From Sphingobacteriaceae bacterium UBA6709 (GTDB taxonomy: Bacteria; Bacteroidota; Bacteroidia; Sphingobacteriales; Sphingobacteriaceae), in assembly GCA_002454425.1 (NCBI GenBank), contig DKIV01000052.1, positions 49,583 to 80,407 on the forward strand: a DNA stretch of 30,825 nucleotides. Direction: 5' to 3'. The position numbers and the translations under genes were made by a program. Below, in pieces: positions 1 to 7,800 of the stretch (position 1 is its first letter; every line of letters begins with the position of its first letter). Below the pieces are notes generated by a model that searched no databases, was not told where the DNA came from, and was given only the letters and a program-made list of their open reading frames with translations.

Positions 1-78
1 TGTCGATGAAATGTCGATCACCACTCGAGCGTCTCTCGAGTCTGTCCCGAGTCTGTCTCGGAACAGGTGGGACGCAAG
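1..78. repeat. 11-bp periodic repeat, left arm
   Basis: From base 2 the sequence can be cut into consecutive 11-mers that mostly start with a YCGA-like core: GTCGATGAAAT, GTCGATCACCA, CTCGAGCGTCT, CTCGAGTCTGT, CCCGAGTCTGT, CTCGGAACAGG and a weaker TGGGACGCAAG. Bases 6-72 are a diverged inverted copy of 30674-30740 in the same register without gaps. The first 18 positions differ at only one base, and a second well-conserved block lies at about 37-72. The period of 11 is not a multiple of three, so protein coding does not explain it. The function is unknown. Confidence 0.7.
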
Positions 79-120
79 GGGGGAAAAGAGAGGGTTGGGT
101 GTGTAACATGAGGAGGCGTC

Positions 121-715
121 GTGCGGGAACTTGGAGGTGACATATTGCGACATAATAAGACATCGCTACCTCCCAGTTGTCAGCCAGAATCCTGATGCGG
201 GGAACAAAGGCTTTGTTGCGAAGCATTGTCTCGTCCAACGAAGAGGTAAGTAACTGCAGGATATGGCCTTGACGTGCGAAAAACATTGTTTCATCTTTGT
301 TCTGTCAGCGCTGCGGACCGGTACCCATTGCAGCGTGACTGACAACTCCGAGGTCGACGGGAGGATTCAGTCGGCAGGGATAAAATCTTAAAGATTATGG
401 CAAGAATGCTAAGAGGAGCACAAGGTGGTTACGCAGCGAAGACCGTCAAGGTAGAACAGGGGACATCAGCAACGAGAGTTCAGTGTTCCCAGATTTACGA
501 AAAGCAAACCGTCGCGATGGACGGGTAGCAATTTTTTTGACGATGGTTCGGCCTGGAGGACGCCGGGCGACAATGCTTAGACATGGCGAAATCAGGGAAG
601 ACATTCATCTGTCTCAAACTAACAAAGATCGGCACAACAGAAGAGCTCTGACTGAGTGGGTAAATGATCATTGAGAATGCCTGCAAGCGACAGCATTTTG
701 AATATCGCTTTTTTT
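121..715 (+). ncRNA. Candidate structured non-coding RNA (speculative)
   Basis: Reading the plus strand, a run of local hairpins can be drawn by eye. They are 128-138 with 168-178 (11 bp, one mismatch), 203-209 with 211-217, 304-314 with 330-339 (10 bp with one bulged G), 337-342 with 367-372 enclosing 346-349 with 360-363, and 459-465 with 484-490. The last of these contains a 3-bp stem capped by a GAGA tetraloop at 474-477. Further pairs are 551-556 with 563-568 and 599-603 with 610-614. The series ends near a hairpin followed by seven T at 686-715. Some of these alternatives compete with each other, and such hairpins also arise by chance. No known RNA family was recognised, so this is inference only. 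Confidence 0.2.
686..715 (+). terminator. Possible intrinsic terminator
   Basis: A 5-bp stem, AGCGA at 686-690 with TCGCT at 705-709, is followed by a run of seven T ending at 715. The stem is short and the loop is 14 bases, so it is weak. If real, it would end a plus-strand transcript that contains no evident gene, since the next gene (851-2464) lies on the opposite strand. Confidence 0.3.
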
Positions 716-850
716 AAATCTTAACTCAAGCAAGCGGGCGACATAGTGTTTGGCATTCGCTGCCTAGCACAAGAGCTATCTATCCTGCTTCCTGTCTGCG
801 TGATCTCCACCCCCCTGACACCTGCTAAGGTTTCATATAAAACATATTCA

Positions 851-2464
851 CTATGGATGGCGCAACACTTCCAGAGAGCGGGCGATGGCCTCGTCTTCCG
901 AATTCAGGACCTGAAAATATCCCCTATCGCCAAAGTAATAACGGGCATATAGGGCTTTCATCTCCCGGTTTATATGCTTACGCGCTCGCTGCCAACTATC
1001 GCCAGCATAACGCATACCACTATTGTTGGCAAAGGCTGTAAAGTTAGCCATCTGAGGTGCAGCAATCTGAAAGTCTTTTACAACCTCTTCTATCGATTGT
1101 GGAGCCCGTTTTTGAGCCATCACATTATAAATATAATCCGCAATGACGCCCTTCGAGAAAAGATCAAAATAAAGGTCGTTATAACTTGTAGAATCTAAAG
1201 GCACATAAATATCGGGCATAATACCACCGCCGCCATAAATTACACGCCCCGAGGCAGTACGGTAAAGCTTCTTCAAACTGAATAAGGTATCGATGTTATG
1301 CTCTCTGGCGTTCAGCTCACCGTTGTTGAGACGATCTGTGATCTCATGATAGTAGGCTTCAGAGCCCTTCTGATAGCTTTTCTGAATAGACCTGCCCGAA
1401 GGGGTATAATAGCGCGCAACAGTAAGATTCAGTGCCGAGCCGTCGCCAAAGTTGAACTGTTCCTGCACAAGTCCCTTACCAAAGGAACGTCTTCCGACAA
1501 TAACACCTCTATCCAGATCCTGAACAGCTCCCGCCAACACTTCACTTGCCGATGCTGTATTCTCATCGATGAGTACTACAAGCTTCCCTTTTTCAAAGAT
1601 ACCGTTGCCTGATGAAAAATAATCTGTACGCGGTTCATGCGCACCCCGGGTATAGACGATCAGCTTCTTAGGACCCAAAAACTGATCACACAAACCAGTT
1701 GCAGCACTTAAATAGCCGCCTCCGTTTTCGCGCAGATCCAGGATCAGGCTTTGCAGGCCTCGTTTCTGAAGCATCTTCAGCGAGTCGACAAAATCATCTT
1801 TCGTTCTGGCTCCAAACCGGCTCACTCTGATATAGCCAATATTCTGTTCGACCATATAGGCAATATCCACAGAATTTACCTGTACCCGCGAACGTTTCAC
1901 AGGGAACACTTCAATGCCGGGTAAACTGCGACGGGCAATAGTAAGCTTCACCTGGGTACCTTCCCTACCCCGAATCATGTCTAATATCTTGCGACTGGTA
2001 ATCCCTACGCCGGCGATATTATAACCATCCACCCGCACTATCTTATCACCGGGCTTCAGTCCCGATTCCGCTGAAGGACCATTCGGATTTACTCCCGTAA
2101 TCATTAACGTATCCCGGATCATTTGATACTCTACGCCAATACCTGTATAGTTACCTTCAAGATTTTCTGTCTGTTCCTGCGCATCGCGAGGGGGGAGATA
2201 GGAGGAATGAGGATCAAGTTCTTTCAAGACGCCGGTAATCGTCTTTTCCTGAATTGAATCTATATTAAGAGAATCGACATAACTATTGCTGATAAGGTCA
2301 AATATCCTCAACATCTTGTCTTCCCTTCCCTCCTTAAAAAAAGGAAAAAAGCTCCCGTTTCGCGAATTTCCACCTTCCTCCAAAAATTTCGGACCCAGGG
2401 CCATTCCCAAAATCAACGTCGCGGCATAACCTGCCGCAACCAATATGTTTTTACGAGTAGACAA
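851..2464 (-). CDS. S41 family C-terminal processing peptidase (periplasmic)
   Basis: This 537-residue protein is a carboxyl-terminal processing serine protease of family S41. It probably cleaves periplasmic or exported substrates near their C termini. An N-terminal hydrophobic segment (about residues 7-24) should anchor or export it. A PDZ domain follows (about 100-185, containing SGLKPGDKIVRVDG), then the tail-specific protease core. The Ser-Lys dyad is visible as S305 in ENTASASEV and K330 in SFGKGLVQ, with the supporting LDLRENGGG segment at about 242-250. The start used is TTG at 2464. The upstream frame stays open but offers no ATG nearby, and the sequence after this TTG matches the usual start of the family, while the next Met would cut into the membrane segment. 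The gene points towards the gene-free left edge and no clear terminator follows. Confidence 0.93.
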   Translation of the reverse strand: MSTRKNILVAAGYAATLILGMALGPKFLEEGGNSRNGSFFPFFKEGREDKMLRIFDLISNSYVDSLNIDSIQEKTITGVLKELDPHSSYLPPRDAQEQTENLEGNYTGIGVEYQMIRDTLMITGVNPNGPSAESGLKPGDKIVRVDGYNIAGVGITSRKILDMIRGREGTQVKLTIARRSLPGIEVFPVKRSRVQVNSVDIAYMVEQNIGYIRVSRFGARTKDDFVDSLKMLQKRGLQSLILDLRENGGGYLSAATGLCDQFLGPKKLIVYTRGAHEPRTDYFSSGNGIFEKGKLVVLIDENTASASEVLAGAVQDLDRGVIVGRRSFGKGLVQEQFNFGDGSALNLTVARYYTPSGRSIQKSYQKGSEAYYHEITDRLNNGELNAREHNIDTLFSLKKLYRTASGRVIYGGGGIMPDIYVPLDSTSYNDLYFDLFSKGVIADYIYNVMAQKRAPQSIEEVVKDFQIAAPQMANFTAFANNSGMRYAGDSWQRARKHINREMKALYARYYFGDRGYFQVLNSEDEAIARSLEVLRHP

Positions 2465-2869
2465 AGTATGTGTATTTATAGTTCCCTCAAGCGTATCTCT
2501 TCTTCGTTGCAGACATCTTCCCGGCTGCTGCTGAAATAGAACAACAGCCCTAAGTTAATTATTATGACCACCGTTTACACGGGCCACACACGTAACAATT
2601 TTAACACAGCAATGTAAATCAGGTTTGTTCCGCCGTACTTTAATAATGATTAACTATCTTTTGGATAGCATCCTTTCCGGAAATATTACCTTCAGAGTCG
2701 ATAATAAGTGAGCGCTCCTTGGAGCAAAAATACGACATTTTTCAGGTCATAAAAATAACAATACTCACATTTCAGGCATCATTTATCCACCGCTTCAGCC
2801 CCTTAAAACAATATTGAATACTAGTACATTATTATTTGACAGCTATATTTGAGAACTAAAATTGAAGAC
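2465..2869. other. Divergent intergenic region
   Basis: These 405 bases separate the minus-strand S41 gene from the plus-strand orphan gene, so they should hold promoters for both. On the plus side a TATATTTG element stands at 2844-2851. No TAnnTTTG match was found on the minus strand close to the protease start. The stretch is AT-rich and has no coding or RNA-gene signature that I could recognise. Confidence 0.5.
2844..2851 (+). promoter_or_regulatory. Bacteroidota -7 promoter element (TATATTTG)
   Basis: TATATTTG matches the TAnnTTTG consensus exactly. A good -33 TTTG at the usual spacing is not evident. It lies 18 bases before the ATG at 2870. The in-frame TTG at 2849 falls inside this element, which favours the ATG as the true start. 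Confidence 0.45.
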
Positions 2870-3436
2870 ATGCACGAGATAGAACCATTTTATCGATGGC
2901 GAGACGACTATGTTGCCGCTGAAGACGAGAAGTCTCCTTTTTTCGAAACAGAATACAGCGAGTTTGAATATGATAAGAAGATTTACAATTATTACATTCA
3001 TCCTCAGTGGGACACCTTCGGTTCGCAAACACTGTACTTAAAGGTACTATACGCTGACTACGAGCTTGGTTATACAATTATCGAGTTCATCGGCGAATGG
3101 AACGACGCTATCTACAATGACATCATGTTACTCAAACGTGAGGTCATCGAACTTATGGCCGGTGAGGGAATAAACAAGTATATTCTGATTGGTGAGAATG
3201 TGTTGAACTTTCACGCCTCCGATGATCTGTATTATGAAGAATGGTTTCAGGATGTCGAGGATGGCTGGATTGCCGCACTGAATTTCAGAGACCATGTCAT
3301 CGACGAGTTCAAAAATAGCAACATCGACTATTATATAAATTTCGGAGGACAACTGAACGATATGACCTGGCGCAACCTTAAGCCGATACAGGTATTTCAC
3401 AAAGTTCAGGAACAGTTGAGTCACCGCTTAAACTAA
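2870..3436 (+). CDS. Conserved hypothetical protein, acidic and aromatic-rich
   Basis: This 188-residue protein of unknown function resembles proteins I associate with Sphingobacteriaceae genomes, starting with an IEPFYRWRDDY-type motif. It is strongly acidic and rich in Tyr, Trp and Phe, with the motifs YYIHPQWD, EFIGEWNDAIYND, ILIGENVLNFH and EEWFQDVEDGWIA. There is no signal peptide, membrane segment or known catalytic signature, so it is probably cytoplasmic. The alternation of hydrophobic strands and acidic helices suggests a compact alpha/beta fold, but that is inference. The start is ATG 2870; a longer TTG start at 2849 would overlap the promoter element. It stands alone on the plus strand between divergent and downstream promoters. 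Codon use and texture look like those of its neighbours. Confidence 0.85.
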   Translation: MHEIEPFYRWRDDYVAAEDEKSPFFETEYSEFEYDKKIYNYYIHPQWDTFGSQTLYLKVLYADYELGYTIIEFIGEWNDAIYNDIMLLKREVIELMAGEGINKYILIGENVLNFHASDDLYYEEWFQDVEDGWIAALNFRDHVIDEFKNSNIDYYINFGGQLNDMTWRNLKPIQVFHKVQEQLSHRLN

Positions 3437-3542
3437 GCTGTAAATATCGGGAAAGCCAGGCCAGGGGCATTGGTTTTTGTAACAAAGGACGGCAGCGGCA
3501 ATCATCCTCAGCGCAATTCCATCTCATTATGATGCAAAATTT

Positions 3543-3550
3543 TATATTTG
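3543..3550 (+). promoter_or_regulatory. Bacteroidota -7 promoter element (TATATTTG)
   Basis: TATATTTG is an exact TAnnTTTG match 54 bases before the start of the BI-1 family gene. The -33 element is not clear. Its position implies a leader of about 45-50 bases. Confidence 0.45.
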
Positions 3551-3604
3551 CATCGCCCGGTAAGCAGATATACCGGGCAAATACAGTCCTTTAAAAATAA
3601 AAAA

Positions 3605-4336
3605 ATGGATAACAACTCTTTAGATTACCAATACCACAACGTGGTACAGCTTGAGGATGCCGTAAACACGAAAAGATTCATGGCGAATGTTTTTGCATGG
3701 ATGTTTCTGGCACTGGCAATATCAGGAGCCTTTGCTTATTATTTCGCCAATGATCCGGCACTGCTAAGCATGCTTGTCGACTATTCGACAAACAAAATCT
3801 CGACCTTTGGAATGGTTGTCATCTTTGCACCTCTGGCATTTGTCCTGGTGATGAACTTTGGTCTTCAGAAAATATCATTTCCTATACTTACAGTGCTCTA
3901 TATTGCCTACTCAGCGCTCATGGGCATCAGTCTAAGCTTTGTGCTGCTCGCTTACACAGCATCTTCCGTTGTTGGAGTTTTCATTACGTGCTCGGCGGTA
4001 TTCGGGGTTATGGCTGTCGCAGGATATATCACACATCAGGATCTCACCTCATTCGGTTCATTGATGATGATGGGTCTTGTCGGCATTATCATTGCTTCAG
4101 TAGTAAATATGTTTGTAGCAAGTGCCATGCTTGATAAAATTATCAGCTATGTGGGTGTAGCGGTATTTGTGGGACTCACAGCCTATAAGGTGCAGCAGTT
4201 AAAAAATATGGGCAATGAAGTTGAATTCCGTTCAGAGAATGGACGCAAGCTTGCTCTTATGGGAGCCATGTCGTTATATATTACCTTTATCAATCTGTTC
4301 CTGTCGCTATTAAGACTTTTCGGCAGCAGAAAATAG
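3605..4336 (+). CDS. Bax inhibitor-1 / YccA family membrane protein
   Basis: This 243-residue integral membrane protein belongs to the BI-1-like (TMBIM, UPF0005) family, whose bacterial members include E. coli YccA and YbhL and the calcium-leak protein YetJ of Bacillus. After a short soluble N terminus (about 25 residues) come roughly seven hydrophobic segments, for instance FAWMFLALAISGAFAYYFA, then GMVVIFAPLAFVLVMNFGL and the C-terminal SLYITFINLFLSLLRLFG. The family is proposed to conduct or regulate Ca2+/H+ or to modulate membrane proteases; which applies here is not known. The start chosen is ATG 3605 (MDNNSLDYQY). The open frame reaches back to 3548, but that part overlaps the promoter element at 3543-3550. 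It is a single-gene unit closed by a strong hairpin at 4345-4397. Confidence 0.92.
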   Translation: MDNNSLDYQYHNVVQLEDAVNTKRFMANVFAWMFLALAISGAFAYYFANDPALLSMLVDYSTNKISTFGMVVIFAPLAFVLVMNFGLQKISFPILTVLYIAYSALMGISLSFVLLAYTASSVVGVFITCSAVFGVMAVAGYITHQDLTSFGSLMMMGLVGIIIASVVNMFVASAMLDKIISYVGVAVFVGLTAYKVQQLKNMGNEVEFRSENGRKLALMGAMSLYITFINLFLSLLRLFGSRK

Positions 4337-4344
4337 ACAACAAG

Positions 4345-4397
4345 CATAAAGGGTTTATTGCAAAAGTGACGATTGCTTTTACAATAAACCCTTTATG
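4345..4397 (+). terminator. Long perfect hairpin after the BI-1 gene
   Basis: A 16-bp perfect inverted repeat, CATAAAGGGTTTATTG at 4345-4360 with its complement at 4382-4397, is extended after one mismatch by AAAAG/CTTTT, leaving a 9-base loop. No T-run follows, so it may end transcription in a non-classical way, protect the mRNA 3' end, or bind a protein. It begins nine bases after the stop codon. Confidence 0.6.
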
Positions 4398-4546
4398 ATG
4401 TTCGTCCAGCTAACTAAGAACCAACCTTCCGTGCCTTAGCGCGAGTATCTCTCCAGGACATACTTACCACAAAAGAAATAGCATACTACCATAAGTTGAC
4501 AGAGTACCTATTGCAAATCAGCTAACAATTTTGCAAATTTGCTCTG

Positions 4547-4657
4547 CTTATTGAGAAAGACAGAGGGAATAGACCCTGCGAAGTCTTAGCAACCTGTGCT
4601 TACAAGGTGCTAAATTCTATTCTTTACATCGTGCCAGAAGCGTAAAGAGAAGATAAG
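4547..4657 (+). promoter_or_regulatory. SAM-I (S-box) riboswitch aptamer before metH
   Basis: The sequence carries the conserved S-box layout. The P1 helix is closed by CTTAT at 4547-4551 with ATAAG at 4653-4657. The core segments AGAGGGA, GACCCTGCGAA, CTTAGCAACC and AAGGTGCTAAATTC appear in the expected order, followed by a last hairpin (CTTTAC with GTAAAG) before P1 closes. These are the segments that build the SAM pocket in known class I aptamers. It lies 160 bases before metH, the enzyme that makes the methionine from which SAM is formed, so SAM-dependent repression of metH-metF is the natural reading. No T-run terminator is visible downstream. Confidence 0.9.
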
Positions 4658-4817
4658 TTCAACATTGAATCCAAAGGATTTCAGAAATAAGCAGAAGCAG
4701 CATACGCAATAAAATGCTTCCTGTTATACAGGCGGGTATTGCCCATAAAGCCGTAAATCAGGCAATCGATGATATTATTTTGCGATGTGGTGCCTGAGAA
4801 TTTAACATTTACAGTAA
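4658..4817 (+). promoter_or_regulatory. metH leader, possible expression platform
   Basis: Between the aptamer and metH several hairpins can be drawn: AATCC/GGATT at 4668-4680, GAAGCA with TGCTTC at 4694-4720, and CAGGCA with TGCCTG at 4759-4796. The last has an inner ATCG/CGAT stem and ends 21 bases before the start codon. None is followed by a T-run. The switch may therefore act on translation initiation or through a non-canonical terminator. Which helix, if any, pairs alternately with the aptamer P1 strand was not resolved by eye. Confidence 0.35.
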
Positions 4818-7800
4818 ATGGATATTAGGAAAGAGCTTGAGAAGAGAATTCTGATTATTGACGGGGCAATGGGAACGATGATCCAGCGTTACCAATTAAC
4901 AGAAGAAGATTTCCGTGGTGAGAGGTTCAAGAATCATCCCTGCGATGTTAAGGGCAACAATGACCTCCTCAACCTGACACGTCCCGACGTCATCAAGGCC
5001 ATTCATGCTGAATACCTGAGCGCCGGTGCAGATATCATCGAAACAAATACGTTTAGTACACAGCGTATCTCGATGGCCGATTATCAAATGGAACACCTTT
5101 CCTACGAAATGAGCTATGAAGGCGCCCGTATTGCTAAAGAAGTAGCCCTGGAATTCAGCAAGAAGGATCCTTCCAGACCTCGCTTTGTCGCTGGCGCGGT
5201 AGGTCCCACCAATCGTACCGCCTCCATGTCGCCGGATGTAAACGATCCGGGATACAGGGCAGTGACCTTTGACGACCTCGTGGCCGCGTATGACGAACAA
5301 GTGCGCGGGCTCGTGGATGGAGGAGCGGATGTGCTGCTTGTTGAAACGATCTTCGACACGCTAAACGCCAAGGCTGCGATCTATGCTATCAAAGAATACG
5401 AAAAGAAGATTGGTCGTAAACTTGAGATCATGATCTCGGGCACCATTACCGATGCCAGCGGAAGGACACTTTCAGGTCAGACTGTCGAAGCGTTCCTCAA
5501 CTCGTTACGCCATGCCGACCTCCTCAGTATAGGTCTTAATTGTGCCCTGGGAGCCAAAGAAATGCGGCCTCACATTGCCGAGCTGGCGGCTAAAGCACCG
5601 TGCTATGTATCCGCATATCCCAACGCCGGACTTCCCAATGAGTTTGGTGCCTACGATGAACAACCACATCAAACGGCGCATCTTGTAGAGGACTTTCTTC
5701 AGTCGGGATTCATAAACATCGTAGGGGGCTGCTGCGGTACAACGCCTGAACATATTGCTTGTATCGCCGCCAAAGCGGCAAAGTATCCGGTACGACGCAT
5801 ACCAATAATGGAGAGCTACTTACGGCTCAGCGGCCTGGAGCCAGTGACGGTAACCCCGGAAACGAATTTTATCAATGTGGGAGAAAGAACCAATATCACC
5901 GGTTCTCCGAAGTTTTCCAAGCTTATCCTCAGCGGTGATTACGAGTCAGCGCTTTCCGTTGCTCGTCAACAGGTTGAAGGTGGAGCGCAAGTGATTGACG
6001 TGAACATGGATGAAGGGATGCTTGACTCAGAAGCGGCGATGACCCGATTCCTCAACCTGATAGCCTCAGAACCCGATATTGCCAAACTCCCGATCATGGT
6101 CGACTCGTCCAAGTGGACGGTCATCGAAGCAGGTTTAAAATGCTTGCAGGGTAAGGGAATTGTAAATTCAATCTCGCTGAAAGAGGGCGAAGAACTTTTT
6201 AAGGCACATGCCGCGCAGATCATGCAGTTTGGTGCTGCCGTGGTTGTAATGGCTTTTGATGAATATGGCCAGGCAGATAATTATGAGCGACGCGTAGAAA
6301 TATGTAAGCGTTCTTACGATATACTGGTAGACGAGGTTGGGTTTCCTGCCGAAGACATCATCTTCGACCCTAATATTCTCACCGTCGCTACCGGACTTGA
6401 TGAACATAACAACTATGCGGTAGATTTCATTAATGCTACCCGTTGGATAAAAGAAAACCTACCACTGGCAAAGGTCAGCGGTGGTGTTTCAAACATCAGC
6501 TTTTCCTTTAGAGGAAATAATACTGTACGCGAAGCGATGCATTCCGCATTTCTTTATCATGCCATAAAAGCGGGCATGGACATGGGTATCGTCAACGCCG
6601 GTATGCTGGAGGTTTACGAACAAATCCCCGCCGAGCTACTCGAACGTGTAGAGGATGTGCTCCTGAACCGGAGAACTGACGCCACCGAACGACTGGTAGA
6701 GTTTGCGGAAACGGTAAAGGCGAAAGGTAAAGAGGCGGTAAAAGATGAGGAATGGCGTAAAGCTCCGGTGGAAAAACGCCTGTCTCACGCGTTGGTAAAA
6801 GGAATTATTGAATATCTTGATGCCGACGTTGAAGAAGCGCGCCAACAATACCCGCGTCCGCTACAGGTGATTGAAGGCCCTCTGATGGACGGTATGAATA
6901 TTGTCGGCGATCTGTTCGGAGAAGGCAAGATGTTCCTCCCTCAGGTGGTAAAATCAGCCCGGGTGATGAAGAAGGCAGTAGCATACCTCTTGCCTTTCAT
7001 TGAAGCTGAGAAGCTTGAAAACCCTGATGCGGCAGGTGGCAGTTCCGCGGGAAAGATCCTTCTGGCGACGGTAAAGGGCGATGTTCACGATATCGGCAAA
7101 AATATTGTGGGCGTGGTACTCGCATGTAATAACTTCGAAGTTATTGATATGGGCGTTATGGTGCCGGCGCAAAATATTATACAGCGCGCACGAGAAGAAA
7201 AGGTAGATATTATCGGCCTTAGCGGCCTTATCACCCCATCGCTTGACGAGATGGTGCATTTCGCCAAGGAAATGGAGCGCGAAGGCTTTACCATGCCGCT
7301 GTTGGTGGGTGGTGCTACAACCTCACGTATTCATGCCGCGGTAAAGATCGCGCCTAATTATTCAGGACCGGCAATACATGTGCTTGATGCATCCCGCAGT
7401 GTTACGGTGTGCAGCAACCTTATGAATGCCGAGGCCCGTGGCTCGTATATTCAAGGGGTGAAAGAAGAATATGATAAGGCAAGGGAAGCGCATCTCAACA
7501 AACGTTCCGACAAACGCTACAAGAGCATTGAGGATGCCCGTAACTCCAAATTTAAAATCAACTTGGATGAGGTTGTCAGGTCCGCTCCCACATTTACGGG
7601 AGTCAAGAATTTTGATGATTTTCCACTCACCGAGCTTCTCCCATATATTGACTGGACACCTTTCTTCCATACCTGGGAGCTTAAGGGCAGCTATCCGAAA
7701 ATCTTTGATGATAAGCAAGTGGGATCAGAGGCCCGTAAGCTTTTTGATGATGCACAGGAACTCCTGCAGCGCATTGTCAACGAGAAGCTTCTTACGGCCA

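Larger units (their letters stand above)
1..850. other. Gene-free stretch downstream of the S41 protease
   Basis: No convincing coding region is visible here on either strand. The longest open frames are about 60 codons, overlap each other on opposite strands and resemble no protein family I know. The first 78 bases belong to an 11-bp periodic repeat. The remainder contains many short inverted repeats, described under the candidate RNA, and two T-runs preceded by hairpins on the plus strand. No tRNA, tmRNA, RNase P or SRP RNA signature was found. The sequence texture differs from the coding blocks, which is compatible with a relic of a mobile element, but no transposase or reverse transcriptase remnant was recognised. 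Confidence 0.6.

Noticed and set aside
483..674. Small open frames of about 63 codons on both strands at 483-686
   Set aside because: They overlap each other on opposite strands, resemble no family, lack a convincing start context and sit inside the hairpin-rich stretch.
121..715. Group II intron relic (GTGCG at 121-125 and a GTTCGG at about 545-551)
   Set aside because: No complete domain V, no reverse transcriptase or maturase remnant, and such short matches are expected by chance.
4496..4528. TTGACA-like sigma70 promoter before the SAM riboswitch
   Set aside because: Spacing to any -10-like sequence is wrong and this phylum uses a different promoter consensus.
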